Below are positions 1 through 11,619 of a stretch of DNA of 64,000 nt, one piece after another. Source of the DNA: Gigaspora rosea (lineage: Eukaryota; Glomeromycota; Glomeromycetes; Diversisporales; Gigasporaceae); contig QKWP01000115.1 in NCBI GenBank assembly GCA_003550325.1, forward strand, positions 341,465 through 405,464. The letters are read 5' to 3'. The translations under genes were made by a program, and so were the position numbers. Positions within the stretch are counted from its first letter, which is position 1. Every line of letters begins with the position of its first letter. The notes beneath the pieces are model-generated. The model saw only the letters and a list, made by a program, of their open reading frames with translations. It made no database searches and was not told the origin of the DNA.

Positions 1-7
1 AATATGT

Positions 8-160
8 TTTTATCATTTAACTCTAATTCTGTAGTTAAAGGTGATGCAAATTTACAGAATTTCAGAAATTACTAGTAATAGTGAATTCTTGGAATTTGAG
101 AGATTCAATGAATAATGGGTATTGTGGGAATTTATAAAATAGTTAGAATAACAATAATAA
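8..160 (+). repeat. Direct repeat, copy 1 (about 155 bp)
   Basis: This stretch closely matches 988-1147, starting at TTTTATCATTTAACTCTAAT and ending at AGAATAACAATAATAATT. The copies differ by scattered substitutions and are about 980 bp apart in the same orientation. No coding potential is seen. It is probably a fragment of a dispersed element; the family is not recognised. Confidence 0.8.
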
Positions 161-839
161 TTGTAGAACACAGGCAAATTTGCCTGCGTTTTTGCACTTT
201 TTTAGCTCTGATTTACTTTTAAAATACTAAAATAATTAAATAAAACTTCGTACAATTATATTTAAAAATAAGGATTACTTTTTTGCAAAATTAGTTTTTA
301 TATTATAAGAAAAAAATTATGGTTACATATAAGCCAAAAATAGATAATTTTAAGAAAAAATTTTTTTAAAAAATTTTATCACAATTTCTCTGCGATCTTA
401 TTTAGTTTTAGTTTTAGAACTATAGTTCTTAAGACAATATTGTAGTTTATACAAAGGATGACAACTTTTATTATTTCAACTCTAATGATTTACTTGTAAA
501 AATTAAGACTTGTATTAGAAGTAAAGATTTTTTTTATAGACGGGAACATATAAAAGTTGAAAAAATCTAAAGAAAAATTTTAATAGTAAAAATGCTAATA
601 CAAGAACTTTAAACATTTATTATATTAAAGTTTTCTAATAATTTTAAAAAAATTTTATAACAAAGTTACTAAAACAAACCCCAAAAAATATTTTTTACTT
701 AGAAAAGATATGGCTAAAATCAATATTTAAAATTTTATTAAAAATTTTAAAATACGGAGGCAAATTTGCTAGTGTTACATCTAAGGGATAATTCTGCTAT
801 ATATATAAAATAATTACATAAAGGAGGAGTTTTCCCATT

Positions 840-925
840 ATTACTACTAGAACATTCTAGTGTTAATGCCCAAGCTTCACAGACCGTAAGCATCATTAAC
901 ATTCTCAAAAATCACAATTTACACC
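840..925 (+). repeat. Dispersed short repeat, partner at 7450-7535
   Basis: A block with ATTACTACTAGAACATTCTA followed by a CCAAGC..TCACAGA..CGTA pattern recurs in diverged form at 7450-7535 (ATCATTACTAGAACATTCTA, then CCTAAGCCTCATAGATCGTA). Both are on the same strand. The rest of 161-987 is plain AT-rich DNA with no gene seen. Confidence 0.55.
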
Positions 926-987
926 CAGTTTCAAATAACATATAGCTTATATAGAAAGTACGTTGTAAAGGGTAAGATTGGCCTTAA

Positions 988-1147
988 AATTTGTTTTTAT
1001 CATTTAACTCTAATTCTGCAGTTAAAGGTGATACAAATTCATAGAATTTCTGGAATTACTAGTAACAAAGAATTCTTGGGATTTGAGGGATTCAATGAAC
1101 GATGAGAATTGTGAGAATTTATAGAATAGTTAGAATAACAATAATAA
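988..1147 (+). repeat. Direct repeat, copy 2 (about 155 bp)
   Basis: Second copy of the 8-160 repeat, diverged by about one change in ten. It lacks any open frame of note. Confidence 0.8.
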
Positions 1148-2880
1148 TTAAAATTCTTATAATTCTGCTATATGTATAAAAAAAAGAAGAGTTTCCTTCT
1201 GAATAAATAACACAGTTGAGTTAAACACTTCGTAATTATAATAGTAGAAGCATTACTCAGTAGGTTATTACTTATCTTAAAAGTTTTGTTCATAATGATG
1301 GCATGATTAGTTGATTTACAATTTGCACTGTAATTGTACAAAATAATGCCTATGGGCATTATTTTGGAAAACGAGTTTGAAACAAGCCAATAATTAATTT
1401 AGAAGAATTTTTAATGATAAAAATTACAATTTGCATTTGACTGAATTAACTATTAGCTTGCCTCAAACTTGTGTTCCAAACAACGCCTATATGCAAATGC
1501 AAGATAGTGTTCCATGTAAACAACTATTTAGTTTAGCTGGATTAACAGTTACTAAATCATAAAATTCTCTTGATAATGAAACAGTTTGAACTGTTTTGTG
1601 TTTAAAATCTTGTTTTACTAAAGGTTTAATATTCTAAATTTTAATTTCACAAATTTTTTTTTCTGCTTCAGGTTTTTTTTCACATGCGCATATAATTTTA
1701 TGGTGCTTATAAATTACGTATAAAATTTTTATACTATAACTTTTTATACCTATTAAAATTTTTTTTGATTTTAACTTGAAAATAACCTGATACTAAAGTA
1801 TACTTTTATATTTTTTTATTAAATATATTATATTTATAAATTTTTATGTATTTGACAAATATGTAAATGCTAACAATATTATATTAATAAAATATTTTTT
1901 TCTATACAAGTAACATCTAATAGGTTTGTTAATTTACTTTAATGTTTTCATATATTAAGAAAATTCTTGTCTTAAATCAGTACAAGATTGAACATTTGGC
2001 ATGCCCAACTATGTTTATATTATTTAATTAAATTATCGAATGTTAAGTAGTTAAAAGTGACAAAATATCTTTTTAACTGATTTTAACTATAATGTTCATA
2101 TTTATGAAGTTAATTAAATGATGATATTCTGCTATACTAATTTACTATAATATTTCTAATCTATCATAATTCATGTAAGACTAAAATTATCAAATGTATT
2201 AATTATTGCTCTCTTATATCATATAAGCAAATATTATAAATTTGAAAAGCTTATTGTAAAAGTATTAAATTCTTTATACTTTATGGTCTGGTATAGCTCT
2301 ATTTGGTCCTACTTGGTCCTGGACCATAGTCAGTTTTTTAAAAGACTGGATAGTCTTTAATCAGAACAGACTGGATGGACTGATTAACAGCCCTATTATA
2401 AATTAGTTGCTAATTCTTATAATTAGGATTATAATAACTTTAAATCATGTGACATAATAAAAATTTTTCATAGTATATTATTCTCATACACTCTTATAAA
2501 TTTATATAAATTTACTAAAAAATAGACTAGAGATAGGAAAAATGCACATTTTATAATAAAATGTGCATGAATGTGCATGAATGTACATAATACTACATAA
2601 TAAATTTTTTTTAATTTTTATCTTTATAATTAATAATATATAACAAATAAGATACTACATATTGATTATTAATTAGGTTTTGTCTAAATTTTTGCAAATT
2701 AACTAATTGTAACTTCATCGTTGCTTATCTTATATAATTTGATACTTGACCCGTGGCCCTGCCACAGGCTTAATTAAAATTTGTAAATTCATACTATATA
2801 ATATTCATAAATATCTGAGTTGGTTTGCATTGAATCATCATAAAAAAAATTTGTTACTGAATATACTATTCTTAGTGTTC
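1148..2880. other. AT-rich DNA without a recognisable gene
   Basis: No convincing reading frame. Two low-complexity patches stand out: TGGTCC/TGGTCT-type repeats at about 2281-2390, and alternating TGTGCATGAA repeats at 2540-2590. The TGGTCC patch resembles the blocks at 3095-3235 and 43605-43785. Confidence 0.5.
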
Positions 2881-2883
2881 CTA

Positions 2884-3075
2884 TGAACCTGAACTGAACT
2901 AAACTTAGGTCAAGTTCAGGTTCAGGTTCAGGTTCAGTATTAAACCTGAACCTGAACATTTTTTAAAACATGTTCAGGTTCAGGTTCAGTATTGAACTTT
3001 TAGAGCTGGTTCAGGTTTAGTTCAGGTTCAGTTCATAAGTTCATGAACATGTTCAGGTTCAGTTAGATGTTCATA
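2884..3075. repeat. GTTCAG / CTGAAC hexamer array, left
   Basis: Dense tandem and inverted copies of GTTCAG (read as CTGAAC on the other strand), for example four consecutive units near 2910-2940. The array can fold on itself. A matching array sits at 4063-4245, so the two flank the palindrome between them. Confidence 0.85.
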
Positions 3076-3094
3076 TAAACTAGTAATTCTAGAT

Positions 3095-3235
3095 TTGGGT
3101 CCAGGTTTGGTCTGGTCCTGTCCAGACTCAAATTCTAAATTTTATTATTAAAACTTTATACTAATCTCAAACTCAATCATAAGTTTGGTCAGGCTAGTCC
3201 AAATTTGCAAACTAGTTTGAATCTGAATAAAAATA
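3095..3235 (+). repeat. GGTCTGGTCC-type block
   Basis: Begins with GGTCCAGGTTTGGTCTGGTC and contains inverted CCAGACTCA-type motifs. The same arrangement followed by the same foldback occurs at 43605-43785, with GCAAACT.GT.TGA.TCT just before the foldback in both places. So this block and the foldback behave as one composite repeat. Confidence 0.6.
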
Positions 3236-3236
3236 T

Positions 3237-4050
3237 ATGTATTTTTTGATACTGAACAAGTTTACTTAGAGTGAGAAGTATAAATCAGTTAGTAAAATTT
3301 AGAGAACCATAGATATTTGTATAATTTTATTAATAAAATTATACAAATTTCTAAGATTCTCTAAATCTTACTAATTGATTATAACTTCTTGATATAAGTA
3401 AACTTGTTAAGCATCAAAAAAATACATCAAATCAGCATTTATTTTACTTTTCTTAAAATTTGAAGAAAAGATGTTTAATTTTGGAAATTTTTATCAAAAA
3501 TTCAAAATTAAGCATCTTTGATGCAAATTTTAAGAAAAATAAAATAAATATACCAATATGATGTATTTTTTGATGCTAAACAAGTTTACTTATATCAATA
3601 AGCTATGATCAATTAGTAAAATTTAGAGAATCATAGAAATTTGCATAATTTTATTAATAAAATTATACAAATTTCTAAGGTTCTCTAAATTTTACTAATT
3701 GATCATAACTTCTTGATATAAGTAAACTTGTTTAGCATCAAAAAATATATTATATTGGTATATTTTATTTTATTTTTCTTAAAATTTGCGTCAAAGATGC
3801 TTAATTTTGAATTTTTGATGAAAATTTCCAAAATTAAGCATCTTTTCTTCAAATTTTAAGAAAAGTAAAATAAAATATGCCGATTTGATGTATTTTTTGG
3901 TGCTTAACAAGTTTACTTAGTGCAAGAAGTTATGATCAATTAGTAAAATTTAGAGATTTATAGAAATTTGTATAATTTTATTAATAAAATCATACAAATT
4001 TCTATAATTTTCTAAATTTTACTAATTGATCCTAACTTTGTGATTTAGGC
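3237..4050. repeat. 810-bp multi-unit palindrome
   Basis: Three foldback units of about 180 bp (near 3237-3423, 3560-3745 and 3888-4050) each start with TGTATTTTTTG and carry the core CTGAACAAGTTTACTTA or a variant at both ends in opposite orientation. The two spacers (3430-3560 and 3745-3890) are reverse complements of each other, so the whole block is a palindrome centred near 3655. The same core occurs at 43786-43967 and inside the elements at 41212-41520 and 59621-60397. Confidence 0.8.
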
Positions 4051-4062
4051 AAACATGTGCAT

Positions 4063-4245
4063 ATATTATGAACTTGAACATGTTCATGAACCTTGAACTG
4101 AACCTGAACTGAACTTTTTTTAAGTTCAGGTTCAGATTCATGTTCAATAATTTTAAGTTCAGTATTGAACTTTTAAAGCAGGTTCAGGTTCAGGTTCATT
4201 GAACCTGAACCTGAACCTCTATTGAACTGAACTAAACTTCAGAAC
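4063..4245. repeat. GTTCAG / CTGAAC hexamer array, right
   Basis: Same hexamer composition as 2884-3075, here rich in both CTGAAC and GTTCAG, with an inverted pair around 4170-4215. It closes the palindromic block on the right. Confidence 0.85.
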
Positions 4246-4963
4246 CCTAACTATTCTATTAACTATAGTATATGGTTTGGGCATGCCATCTATTACATAA
4301 TTTTTACCATGGATACATGGTCAGAGGTAGTGATCATATCTATATATTATATTAATCAATCAGAATTAGATAAAATGATCATACTATATATGGGTAGAAG
4401 TGACTACTAAGTAAAAAATATTACATAATAAATGGCATGCTCCTTAGGATTGAGTTAGTTTGCATTAAAATTATGTTATTATAAAATTCTGCCACAGAAT
4501 ACACACTCTATTTCAGTATGGTTGTGCTAGTTTTATTAGAATTATTGTGATTTTTATCATGAGTTTTTATAAAAATTCTATTACAAAATTTGTTTGCTAT
4601 ACCAGTAATTGTAATATATAGTGGGTTAGTTTGAATTAGTATAAGCTAACTATAGAAAGTTTGTTACAAAGCTCATTACTCCAATAACAGATAATATGCA
4701 ACTTAGTTTTATTGGTGAATGCCAATTTTTAGATAAGTGTTGCAAAGAGAAAACCTTATATTGCTGTATTAGCTTTAGCACATTGATTACCTTTTGAGCA
4801 TAACCGTAATTTTATTGGTTGGTAGATCGATATAAAACTACGAGTCACTGAGAAAATTAGTTGATTATCAGATAATCTGGGCGGCAAAAATTCTGACCTA
4901 AACTTCTAGAAATCAATCATCTAAATATTTGGTCGAATATAACTTTTTATTGATATTTGCTAA
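4246..4963. other. AT-rich DNA without a recognisable gene
   Basis: No reading frame with recognisable content. A short GATTATCAGATAATC palindrome lies near 4863. Confidence 0.45.
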
Positions 4964-4965
4964 TA

Positions 4966-5300
4966 TGGGGTCTTTGCAGTAGAAAGGGCAGATATGTCAA
5001 TATATATAATTTTGAGATAATTGAATTTAATAACTTTGTTTTGATTTTCAGACTGATCCTGTTAATCAAAATTTACGATTTTGATTGGTTAAATGTGACA
5101 TGTAACTAACAGATAATCTCGTGATGCCTTGGTTTTGATTTTCTCAACTTTCTTTTTATATTACATATCTTGATTTTTTATTATACAAATTGACTTTCAT
5201 TTATAATTGAAAAATGTTGGTCACACTGAATTACCAGAATTTAATCAAAAATGTTTTTTCATTTTGGGGTCGTATCTGCCCTTTCTAATGCAAAGCCCCT
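4966..5300. mobile_element. Miniature inverted-repeat element (335 bp)
   Basis: Ends are TGGGGTCTTTGCAGTAGAAA on the left and, read inward from the right, AGGGGCTTTGCATTAGAAAG. Both continue into GGGCAGATA. TA dinucleotides flank both sides (4964-4965 and 5301-5302). No coding sequence inside. TA targets are typical of Tc1/mariner-type elements, but no transposase is present to assign it. Confidence 0.75.
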
Positions 5301-5302
5301 AT

Positions 5303-6180
5303 ATATTCATAATTTTTTTTATTAATCATATGTTTTATCTATAGTGAAGCATTTATCATATTCTTGTTCTTGTTCTTGCACTTGTGCTTATTCTTGAACT
5401 TGAGACCATTATACAAAGCATTTTCAAATTCATGAACTTTTTTGGCCCAAAATAGTTTGTAAATATTAGGCAATCAAACTACAAAAATAAATTTAGAAAC
5501 TTTACGTTCACGATTTTGTATTGTTTAAGCACGTTAATAAGGGCATTAAAATAATATAATAATTACTTGAATGTTATAATAATTACTTACCATAATAATA
5601 ATCATAAGAGGAGTACAAAAATCAGGTGATTTTTTAGGGAAGAGAGGTAAAAAAAGTTGAAATTATATATAAGAACCTGACTATATATATAATAAGAAAG
5701 AGAAAGAGAGGTAGACCTCTGATAAAAAATAATTAGGTGATTAATAGATGGTCCTAATCATATGTATTTTTGTTAGTTTTTTTACATTTAGATCACATTT
5801 TTTAGATATGACCAATCAAAAATGTTAAAGAGAAAGATCCAGAATTAAAGTATATCGATAGATTAGAATGTTAATTATACTTATTTTATATTTAATTTTT
5901 CTATATAAAATTTTGATAGGATTAAATGCACATGATTTAGAAACATGCGTATTAATGCGCATTCATGCACATGATTGAGGAATCATGTGCATGTATAAAA
6001 CCTATTTCAAAAAGAAACACTAACTTTTTATTAAACTATATATTACAAGTTACGATAAAAGATATAATAATTAAAATAAATAACATTCATTTTTTACTTT
6101 TCTTTTTGTTTTCTTTTCTTGTTTATCCTATCACTTCTTTTTCTTTTCTTAGGTTGACTTTCTTCTTCTTCATCTTTCTT
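5303..6180. other. AT-rich spacer with short repeats
   Basis: Contains a CTTGTT-rich microsatellite (5351-5402) and repeated GCACATG/CATGTGC motifs (5928-5995). The CTTCTT/TTTCTT-rich stretch at 6100-6200 is the antisense of the lysine/glutamate-rich tail of the pseudogene that starts at 7087. Confidence 0.5.
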
Positions 6181-6182
6181 GG

Positions 6183-7087
6183 TTATCCTATTTCTTCTTT
6201 TCTTTTATAAGGATGACTTTCCTCTTCTTCATTTAATTCTGTATCTTTTTCATTTTGAGCATCCAAGTCAACATAATTTGACAATTGTTTTTGATTTCTT
6301 TTACAAGATAAATCAATTTGCACATCAGGATTTATCAAATTTTCTAACAATCCTAGGGTAGCAGCAGCATTACAGTTAACCGAGGGATCGTAGGATTAAC
6401 AACTTTTAGAACTTGATTTAGTTTAGATTCAATATCATTAGCTATAATGTCAATAATTGATTGAGCACCAGGAGTAGTTAAAAAGTAATTCTCATGAGCA
6501 TTATAGATAACAGCTGCAGTTTTCACATAGTTGATATTAGTTGCTTCAAGCATTATCTTGCCAGATGTTGAATTTTAAAGAGACCTGATACAAGATACAT
6601 ACTGTCTAATTTAACATTTGAATCTGAATGACCCAAATAATTTTGAAATTTTAAAAAACCCATATGATAAAAACCTGTTATTTTCTATTTACACTAAAAT
6701 TACTAGTAACAGAATTATATTCAGTACACTCAATACTGAAATGGATAAATTCTTTGAGCTCTTTAGGCTTACGATTAACAACCATGGAAAACATGCAATA
6801 AGGGATGCATGAAGGAATATTGGTAGTATCGAACACGCGACCAGGGTTATTATCAATATGCTCGCATACGTGATGGTGATGCATTTTTTCTAACAAATTT
6901 ACATGAAATAAAGACTAAATCACTACCTGTAAATATTTTAGGCTGCTTGTTAGATGAAAAAAAAGTATTTCCACTTAATTATTTGTGACATTTCTTTGGT
7001 GAGATTATACTTGGCTTGGCCATATGAACACGATTGGTTATTTTTTGCAGAAACAATAGTGACAAGAAGTGCAACATGAGAAGGCAT
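6183..7087 (-). pseudogene. Degenerate unrecognised protein gene
   Basis: Protein-like sequence runs leftward from an ATG at 7087 (MPSHVALLVTIVSAKNN...). It must change frame several times, with breaks near 6950, 6890, 6670, 6560 and 6380, before ending in an acidic then basic tail (NEEEESHPYKRKEEIG, stop at 6183). Clear coding stretches include a segment starting MHHHHVCEHIDNN, one reading SDSNVKLDSMYLVSG, and one reading MLEATNINYV..AAVIYN. The pieces together would give about 300 residues. The KRK-rich tail could be a nuclear signal. No intron boundaries explain the breaks convincingly, so decay is the simpler reading. I do not recognise the family; it could be a host hypothetical gene or a transposon accessory gene. 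Confidence 0.6.
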
Positions 7088-7670
7088 TTTATTTCTTTTA
7101 ATTAATTATAAGGTAATTATATTCTATATGATTTTTAGGAACAGTACTTTTATTACAAGATCAATAAAATGTTATAAAGAACTCAAGGGTCAAGTTTTTT
7201 ATAAAAAAAAAGCACTCTGGGTAAATTAAATTGATGATTTAGCAATATTATATATTTAATATATGTATAACCATAGGTCATTTATCGGTACCTTGACAAA
7301 GCCGAAATTACTACAAATTTATAATTTTTAATCAGAAGGGGCTTTTACTGATGGGTTTTCCTTAGCAGATAAGAATTTATTTACTTTTTCTTTCGAAATC
7401 AGATCTTATCTTTTTACTTTATTCCTTTACGAACTTTTTTTGTTCATGTTTGCATTATCATTACTAGAACATTCTAGCAATACCGCCTAAGCCTCATAGA
7501 TCGTACACATAATTAACCTTCTGAAAATTAGGATCACCAAATCATTTTCTAATATAAGTTAAGATAAACTGCTATATTTAAATGTGACATAACATTTTTT
7601 AACATTATAAACCAATGGACCTTATTAGAAATTAAATGTTTTTTTCAATTTTTTTTTTACTCTCACATAT
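7088..7670. other. AT-rich spacer, no gene seen
   Basis: Apart from the diverged repeat at 7450-7535 (partner of 840-925) nothing is recognisable. Confidence 0.45.
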
Positions 7671-8010
7671 TTGGTTCATGAATTTAGACCAAAAATAGCG
7701 CCAAAACCTTGCTTTGGCAATTCCAAAAGTTTTAGGTTTCGGATTATAGCTTCTGAAACCTTATCTGAAACTCAAAATCTCAACCGAAACCTGAAACCTC
7801 GACTGAAACCCAAAACCTCAACCAAAACCCGAAACTGGCAGAACATCAATAATTTATTTGTTTATTCTCTCCAAAGCTGGCGCTGTAACTCTTTTGTGCC
7901 AAATCTGAAAGTTTCTAGCTTACGATTATAACTTTTGAAACTTTATCTAAAACTCAAAACCTTACCTAACACCTGAAACCTCATTCAAAACCTGAAGCCT
8001 TACCTGAATG
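7671..8010. repeat. Degenerate GAAACCT minisatellite, duplicated
   Basis: Many copies of GAAACCT / AAAACCT spaced 9-15 bp. The larger unit starting CCAAAACCTTGCTTTGGCAA (7691) recurs in diverged form near 7872, so a block of about 180 bp has itself been duplicated. The open frame through it is a by-product of the repeat. Confidence 0.7.
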
Positions 8011-8027
8011 CCAAAAACTACCCAAAT

Positions 8028-8160
8028 TTCCATATACGTTTATTGCATTAATATATTATATATCTCTTTCAAATGCACTAATGTATGCTATGTATCTCTC
8101 AAAAATACATTAACTGCATTGATGTATATTATATATCTCCTTAAAGAATACAATAAAATT
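8028..8160 (+). repeat. Short tandem repeat (about 50 bp unit)
   Basis: Three diverged copies of a unit like TGCATTAATGTATATTATAT followed by ATCTC. Confidence 0.6.
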
Positions 8161-8395
8161 TGAATATCTAGTACCATCTGGGCTAAAATACATCCAACAA
8201 TTTATTGCATGCATGCAGTCCTTTTTGCTGTTATGATTCACAAGTATAATATGAAAGGTATAATTATAGTATTTATATTCTAATAATCAAGGTTGCTTTT
8301 GCAAGCATCAGTTTTTTTAATTTATTATGTAAAAACTGTAAAATAACAAGTAATTATAAGTAATTAGTACATCTACCACAGAATTAATAAATTGT

Positions 8396-9450
8396 TACGT
8401 GGGTTGGATAATAAGTTTTGTCAGTAGATTAATATCTTGATTAATTTTAAAGATACAATTTTAACCTTTATATATATATATATATAGTGATTATAATAAA
8501 TATATAAAAAAAATCTTAAGTATTTTTATCAGATAGTTTTTAAAATATTGAATTTTTAATTTATTATATAAAAAATATTGCAAATTTTTTTATATAAAAA
8601 TTAATTAAACTTTATCTTAAGTATATATAAAAAATTTTAAAAATTTAATTATTTTTTCTAAAAATTTAACTAATACTAAAATCAGTTACGTAGTTTTTAA
8701 ATATATAATTTATTTTTAAATTAACATATTAAAATTTAAAAAATTTATACCGTATTTACCTGAAATAACGCACAGGGGCGTTATTTTGAGGTTCAGCCCG
8801 AATTAAGCTTAATTTAGGCTGAAATTCGTAATTTCACTCCTGTGAGTTATTTCAGATAAATACGGTAATTTAAAATTTTTCTTTGTTTATTTTGATTTTG
8901 CGAAGCTATAGTTTTTTTATTTTTTAATATTTTTATAAATTTTATAAATAATAATAATAATTTTGCAATAATTTTTATTTATAACTATTCTATTCTCAAA
9001 TAAAATTATTAAATTTATTTAAAACAACCAAAAATTAAAAATTGTTATATAGATAAATTTTATTACTAAATTTAGTAAATTAATTACTATATATAGTAAA
9101 ATATTTAATTTATAATAAAATTACTTCAAATAATTATAAATAAAATTTATTTATATAAATTTTAATTATATAAATATAGTTTATTATTTTGGTTATATAA
9201 TTTTTTTTATTATATAAAAATTTTTAACATAAATAACTTAATTTAAATTTTTATAATAATAAATTTCAATTGGTTAAATTAATAAATTTAAAAACCAATT
9301 TTTTCAACAACTATCTAATTAAAATAAATTAAAATTTTTTTTATAAATTCATTATAACTACTATATTAATATATATAAAATTTAAAACTGTATATTTAAA
9401 AATGATCAAGATATTGATCTACTAACAAAACTTTTTATCCAACCCATGTA
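8396..9450. mobile_element. Non-autonomous inverted-repeat element (1055 bp)
   Basis: The left end TACGTGGGTTGGATAATAAG and the reverse complement of the right end (TACATGGGTTGGATAAAAAG) match for about 48 bp, continuing through AGTTTTGT.AGTAGAT.AATA. The interior is AT-rich (over 80 percent by eye) and non-coding, and it hosts a smaller element at 8750-8865. Confidence 0.75.
8750..8865. mobile_element. CCGTATTT-type miniature element (116 bp)
   Basis: Inverted ends CCGTATTTACCTGAAATAAC (left) and CCGTATTTATCTGAAATAAC (right, inward). TA flanks both ends (8748-8749 and 8866-8867). It is nested in the 8396-9450 element. A relative lies at 9837-9948, and the elements at 41212-41520 and 59621-60397 have related ends. 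Confidence 0.8.
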
Positions 9451-9590
9451 GTATCAAAGTTAACAAATATTTATTAATTCATCATTGGCAAGTTTGATTT
9501 AAATATAATTGTGTTAATAATATGCTCTATTAGCTCTTAGAAGCATTAAACAAATTTAATAACCAAGATTATATGGGCTGCCATCAATAG

Positions 9591-9764
9591 AAATCAAGCA
9601 AATTTTTTTTAGTAACTTTTTTTAAAAGTTTAAATCAAAATAACTTAACAAAAACTTGATATAAGTTTATAAAATTAAATTTTATTAAATTTGATCAAAT
9701 TTTTGTTAAGTTATTTCTGTTCAAAGTTTCAAAAAAATTTTATTATAAAAAATTTACTTGATTT
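9591..9764. repeat. Foldback element (about 174 bp)
   Basis: Left AAATCAAGCAAATTTTTTTT pairs with right AAAAAATTTACTTGATTT. Inner arms around ATAACTTAACAAAAA and TTTTTGTTAAGTTAT also pair. Non-coding. Confidence 0.65.
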
Positions 9765-9836
9765 CTCTTGACTCACACCCATATTTATTTATTTACACTA
9801 TCCACGGCTAATTTGAATATGACTGGTTTTAACATA

Positions 9837-9948
9837 ACGTATTTTCATGTAATAGTGCTCATGAACATTATTTCGAATAATCGAAATAAGTTTAATTTGG
9901 GCCAATTTTTGAAATTACACCCCTGTATATTATTACATGAAAATACAG
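9837..9948. mobile_element. Miniature element related to 8750-8865 (112 bp)
   Basis: Left ACGTATTTTCATGTAATA and right (inward) CTGTATTTTCATGTAATA pair over 18 bp. TA sits at 9835-9836 and 9949-9950. The interior has the same GGGC.AATTT..GAAATTAC..CCCTGT layout as 8750-8865, so it is the same family in diverged form. Confidence 0.75.
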
Positions 9949-10150
9949 TAATTGATTGGCGTACTCAAAAAGTAATCTAAGTATCCAAAAGTTGTACTAT
10001 TATAACAGAGATACAAAAATATAGGTGCACAAAAATCATGTGATTATATTAAAAGTATGAAATTCAGGAATGTATGTACGTACAGTACGTACACAAAAAA
10101 ACCATAAATGAAAAAATGAGTATGTGATCACAAGAATCATATGACTTCGC

Positions 10151-10696
10151 TTAATTGATGATTCGCCACTCAACAGAAGAATGATCTTAGTGTAACGTGA
10201 CGCATATCACTATGTAAATCCTATATGTACGGAATGCAGCGTTCATCCAAGGAAAACTTTTATTTTACTAAGTTAACGAGAAAGTTGATTAATTGAAAGT
10301 TGTAGAGCTCAATGAGACGATTTTAACGGTGGTTAGATCATCCAAATCGGTCCAATGGATGCTGAGATATCATTGAAAATGATTGGCCGCCTATATAAAA
10401 TTACTATGTAAACAGATATAAACAATAGTTTGTTTACACAGAAATTTTATATAGTCGCCCAATCGTTTTTTGAAGATATCTTGGCATCTACTAAGCCGAT
10501 TTGGATGATCTAACCACCGTTAGAATCGTCTCATTGAGCTCTACAACTTTCAATTAATTGACATTTCTCATTAACTTAGTAAAATAAAAAGTTTCCTTGG
10601 ACGAACGCTGCATTCCGTACATATAGGATTTACATAGTAATCTGCATTACGTTACACTAAGATCATTCTTCTGTTGAGTGGCGAATCATCAATTAA
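10151..10696. repeat. Large foldback palindrome (546 bp)
   Basis: The left arm from TTAATTGATGATTCGCCACT pairs with the right arm ending at 10696 along almost the full length (arms about 255 bp, loop near 10410-10435), with only scattered mismatches. Both ends are TTAA. TTAA is a piggyBac-type target, but because the ends are palindromic the flanking duplication cannot be separated from the element. There is a separate TACGTACGTACAGTACGTACA palindromic core just upstream at about 10072-10092. Confidence 0.85.
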
Positions 10697-11610
10697 TAAT
10701 CATTGTTGACAAGCTTCTCAATATTTCATAAAAATTTTTTTTTTGCGCAGATTTATGGCAAACTACAAATTTCAATTCAACAAAATAACTGTTTAGTTTA
10801 ACTAGCCAATAAATACCTCAAACAATTTCAGCAGCTATTATAGTAAAGATTATCTATTGAAACATTCGATATACACAGCTGGGTATTGCAAATTATGCAA
10901 TAAATTAACAGGTATCTGATCATCCAAAAAACATTTCGTAAATTTCTTTGACGATTAGCAATTATTATTTCATCAACCTGATAAAAGATCCTATGAAAAA
11001 AAAGAAAAATACTAAATAACAATTAATAGACATTGTTTTAATATTGTTAGCTATCACAACTTATGTTTGAAATTCACTGCATTTTAAATTAAAAAGTAAT
11101 TATGCGTAATCATAGATTTGCACATATAGGTACCTTCAACAATCTACACAATACTACGTATTATGCATTCATTGATCTACACTATATTATGCATTACGAT
11201 TATACATATATGTACGAACATAGGTTTATAAGTTGTAATAGATTCATATGTGAAAAAATTAGTGTGATGAATTCACATATGAAAAATAAACAAAATTTGA
11301 CGAATAAGTCATGCGGACCAATAAAATTAAGATTTTGCAGACAAATCCACTCAAAACAGAGTAAAACTATACACTTATTGCATTCGTTCCTGGTAAATTT
11401 TGTAAAGTAATCTTGAGTTGTAATTTAATCTCAGTTTAGTTCAAAAATCAAAAAAATGACAATATGTAATGCAAGATAAAAGGAACACCTTTCTAGAATA
11501 GTGAAACTTAATCTATAACCTGGTGTAGAAGGTCTTAACCTGTGTTTGTTATGTGACTATATTTAGAATTAAATTAAACAGATTAATACAAAATCATATG
11601 TTTTGTCTAT
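10697..11610. other. AT-rich DNA without a convincing gene
   Basis: A 102-codon frame at 11102-11410 has no recognisable domain and lies over a locally repeated CTACAC.ATACTA..TTATGCAT sequence, so it is not called. Short inverted pair TTCATATGTGAA..TTCACATATGAA at about 11243-11283. Confidence 0.4.
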
Positions 11611-11619
11611 TATCATTTT

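Noticed and set aside
2884..4245. CRISPR-like array
   Set aside because: Units are contiguous hexamers and foldbacks, with no regular unique spacers; the setting is eukaryotic.
10828..11022. 64-codon minus frame
   Set aside because: Hydrophobic, short and without context or repeat support.
11102..11410. 102-codon open frame, plus strand
   Set aside because: No recognisable domain, low-complexity His/Tyr-rich composition over a locally repeated sequence, and no context.
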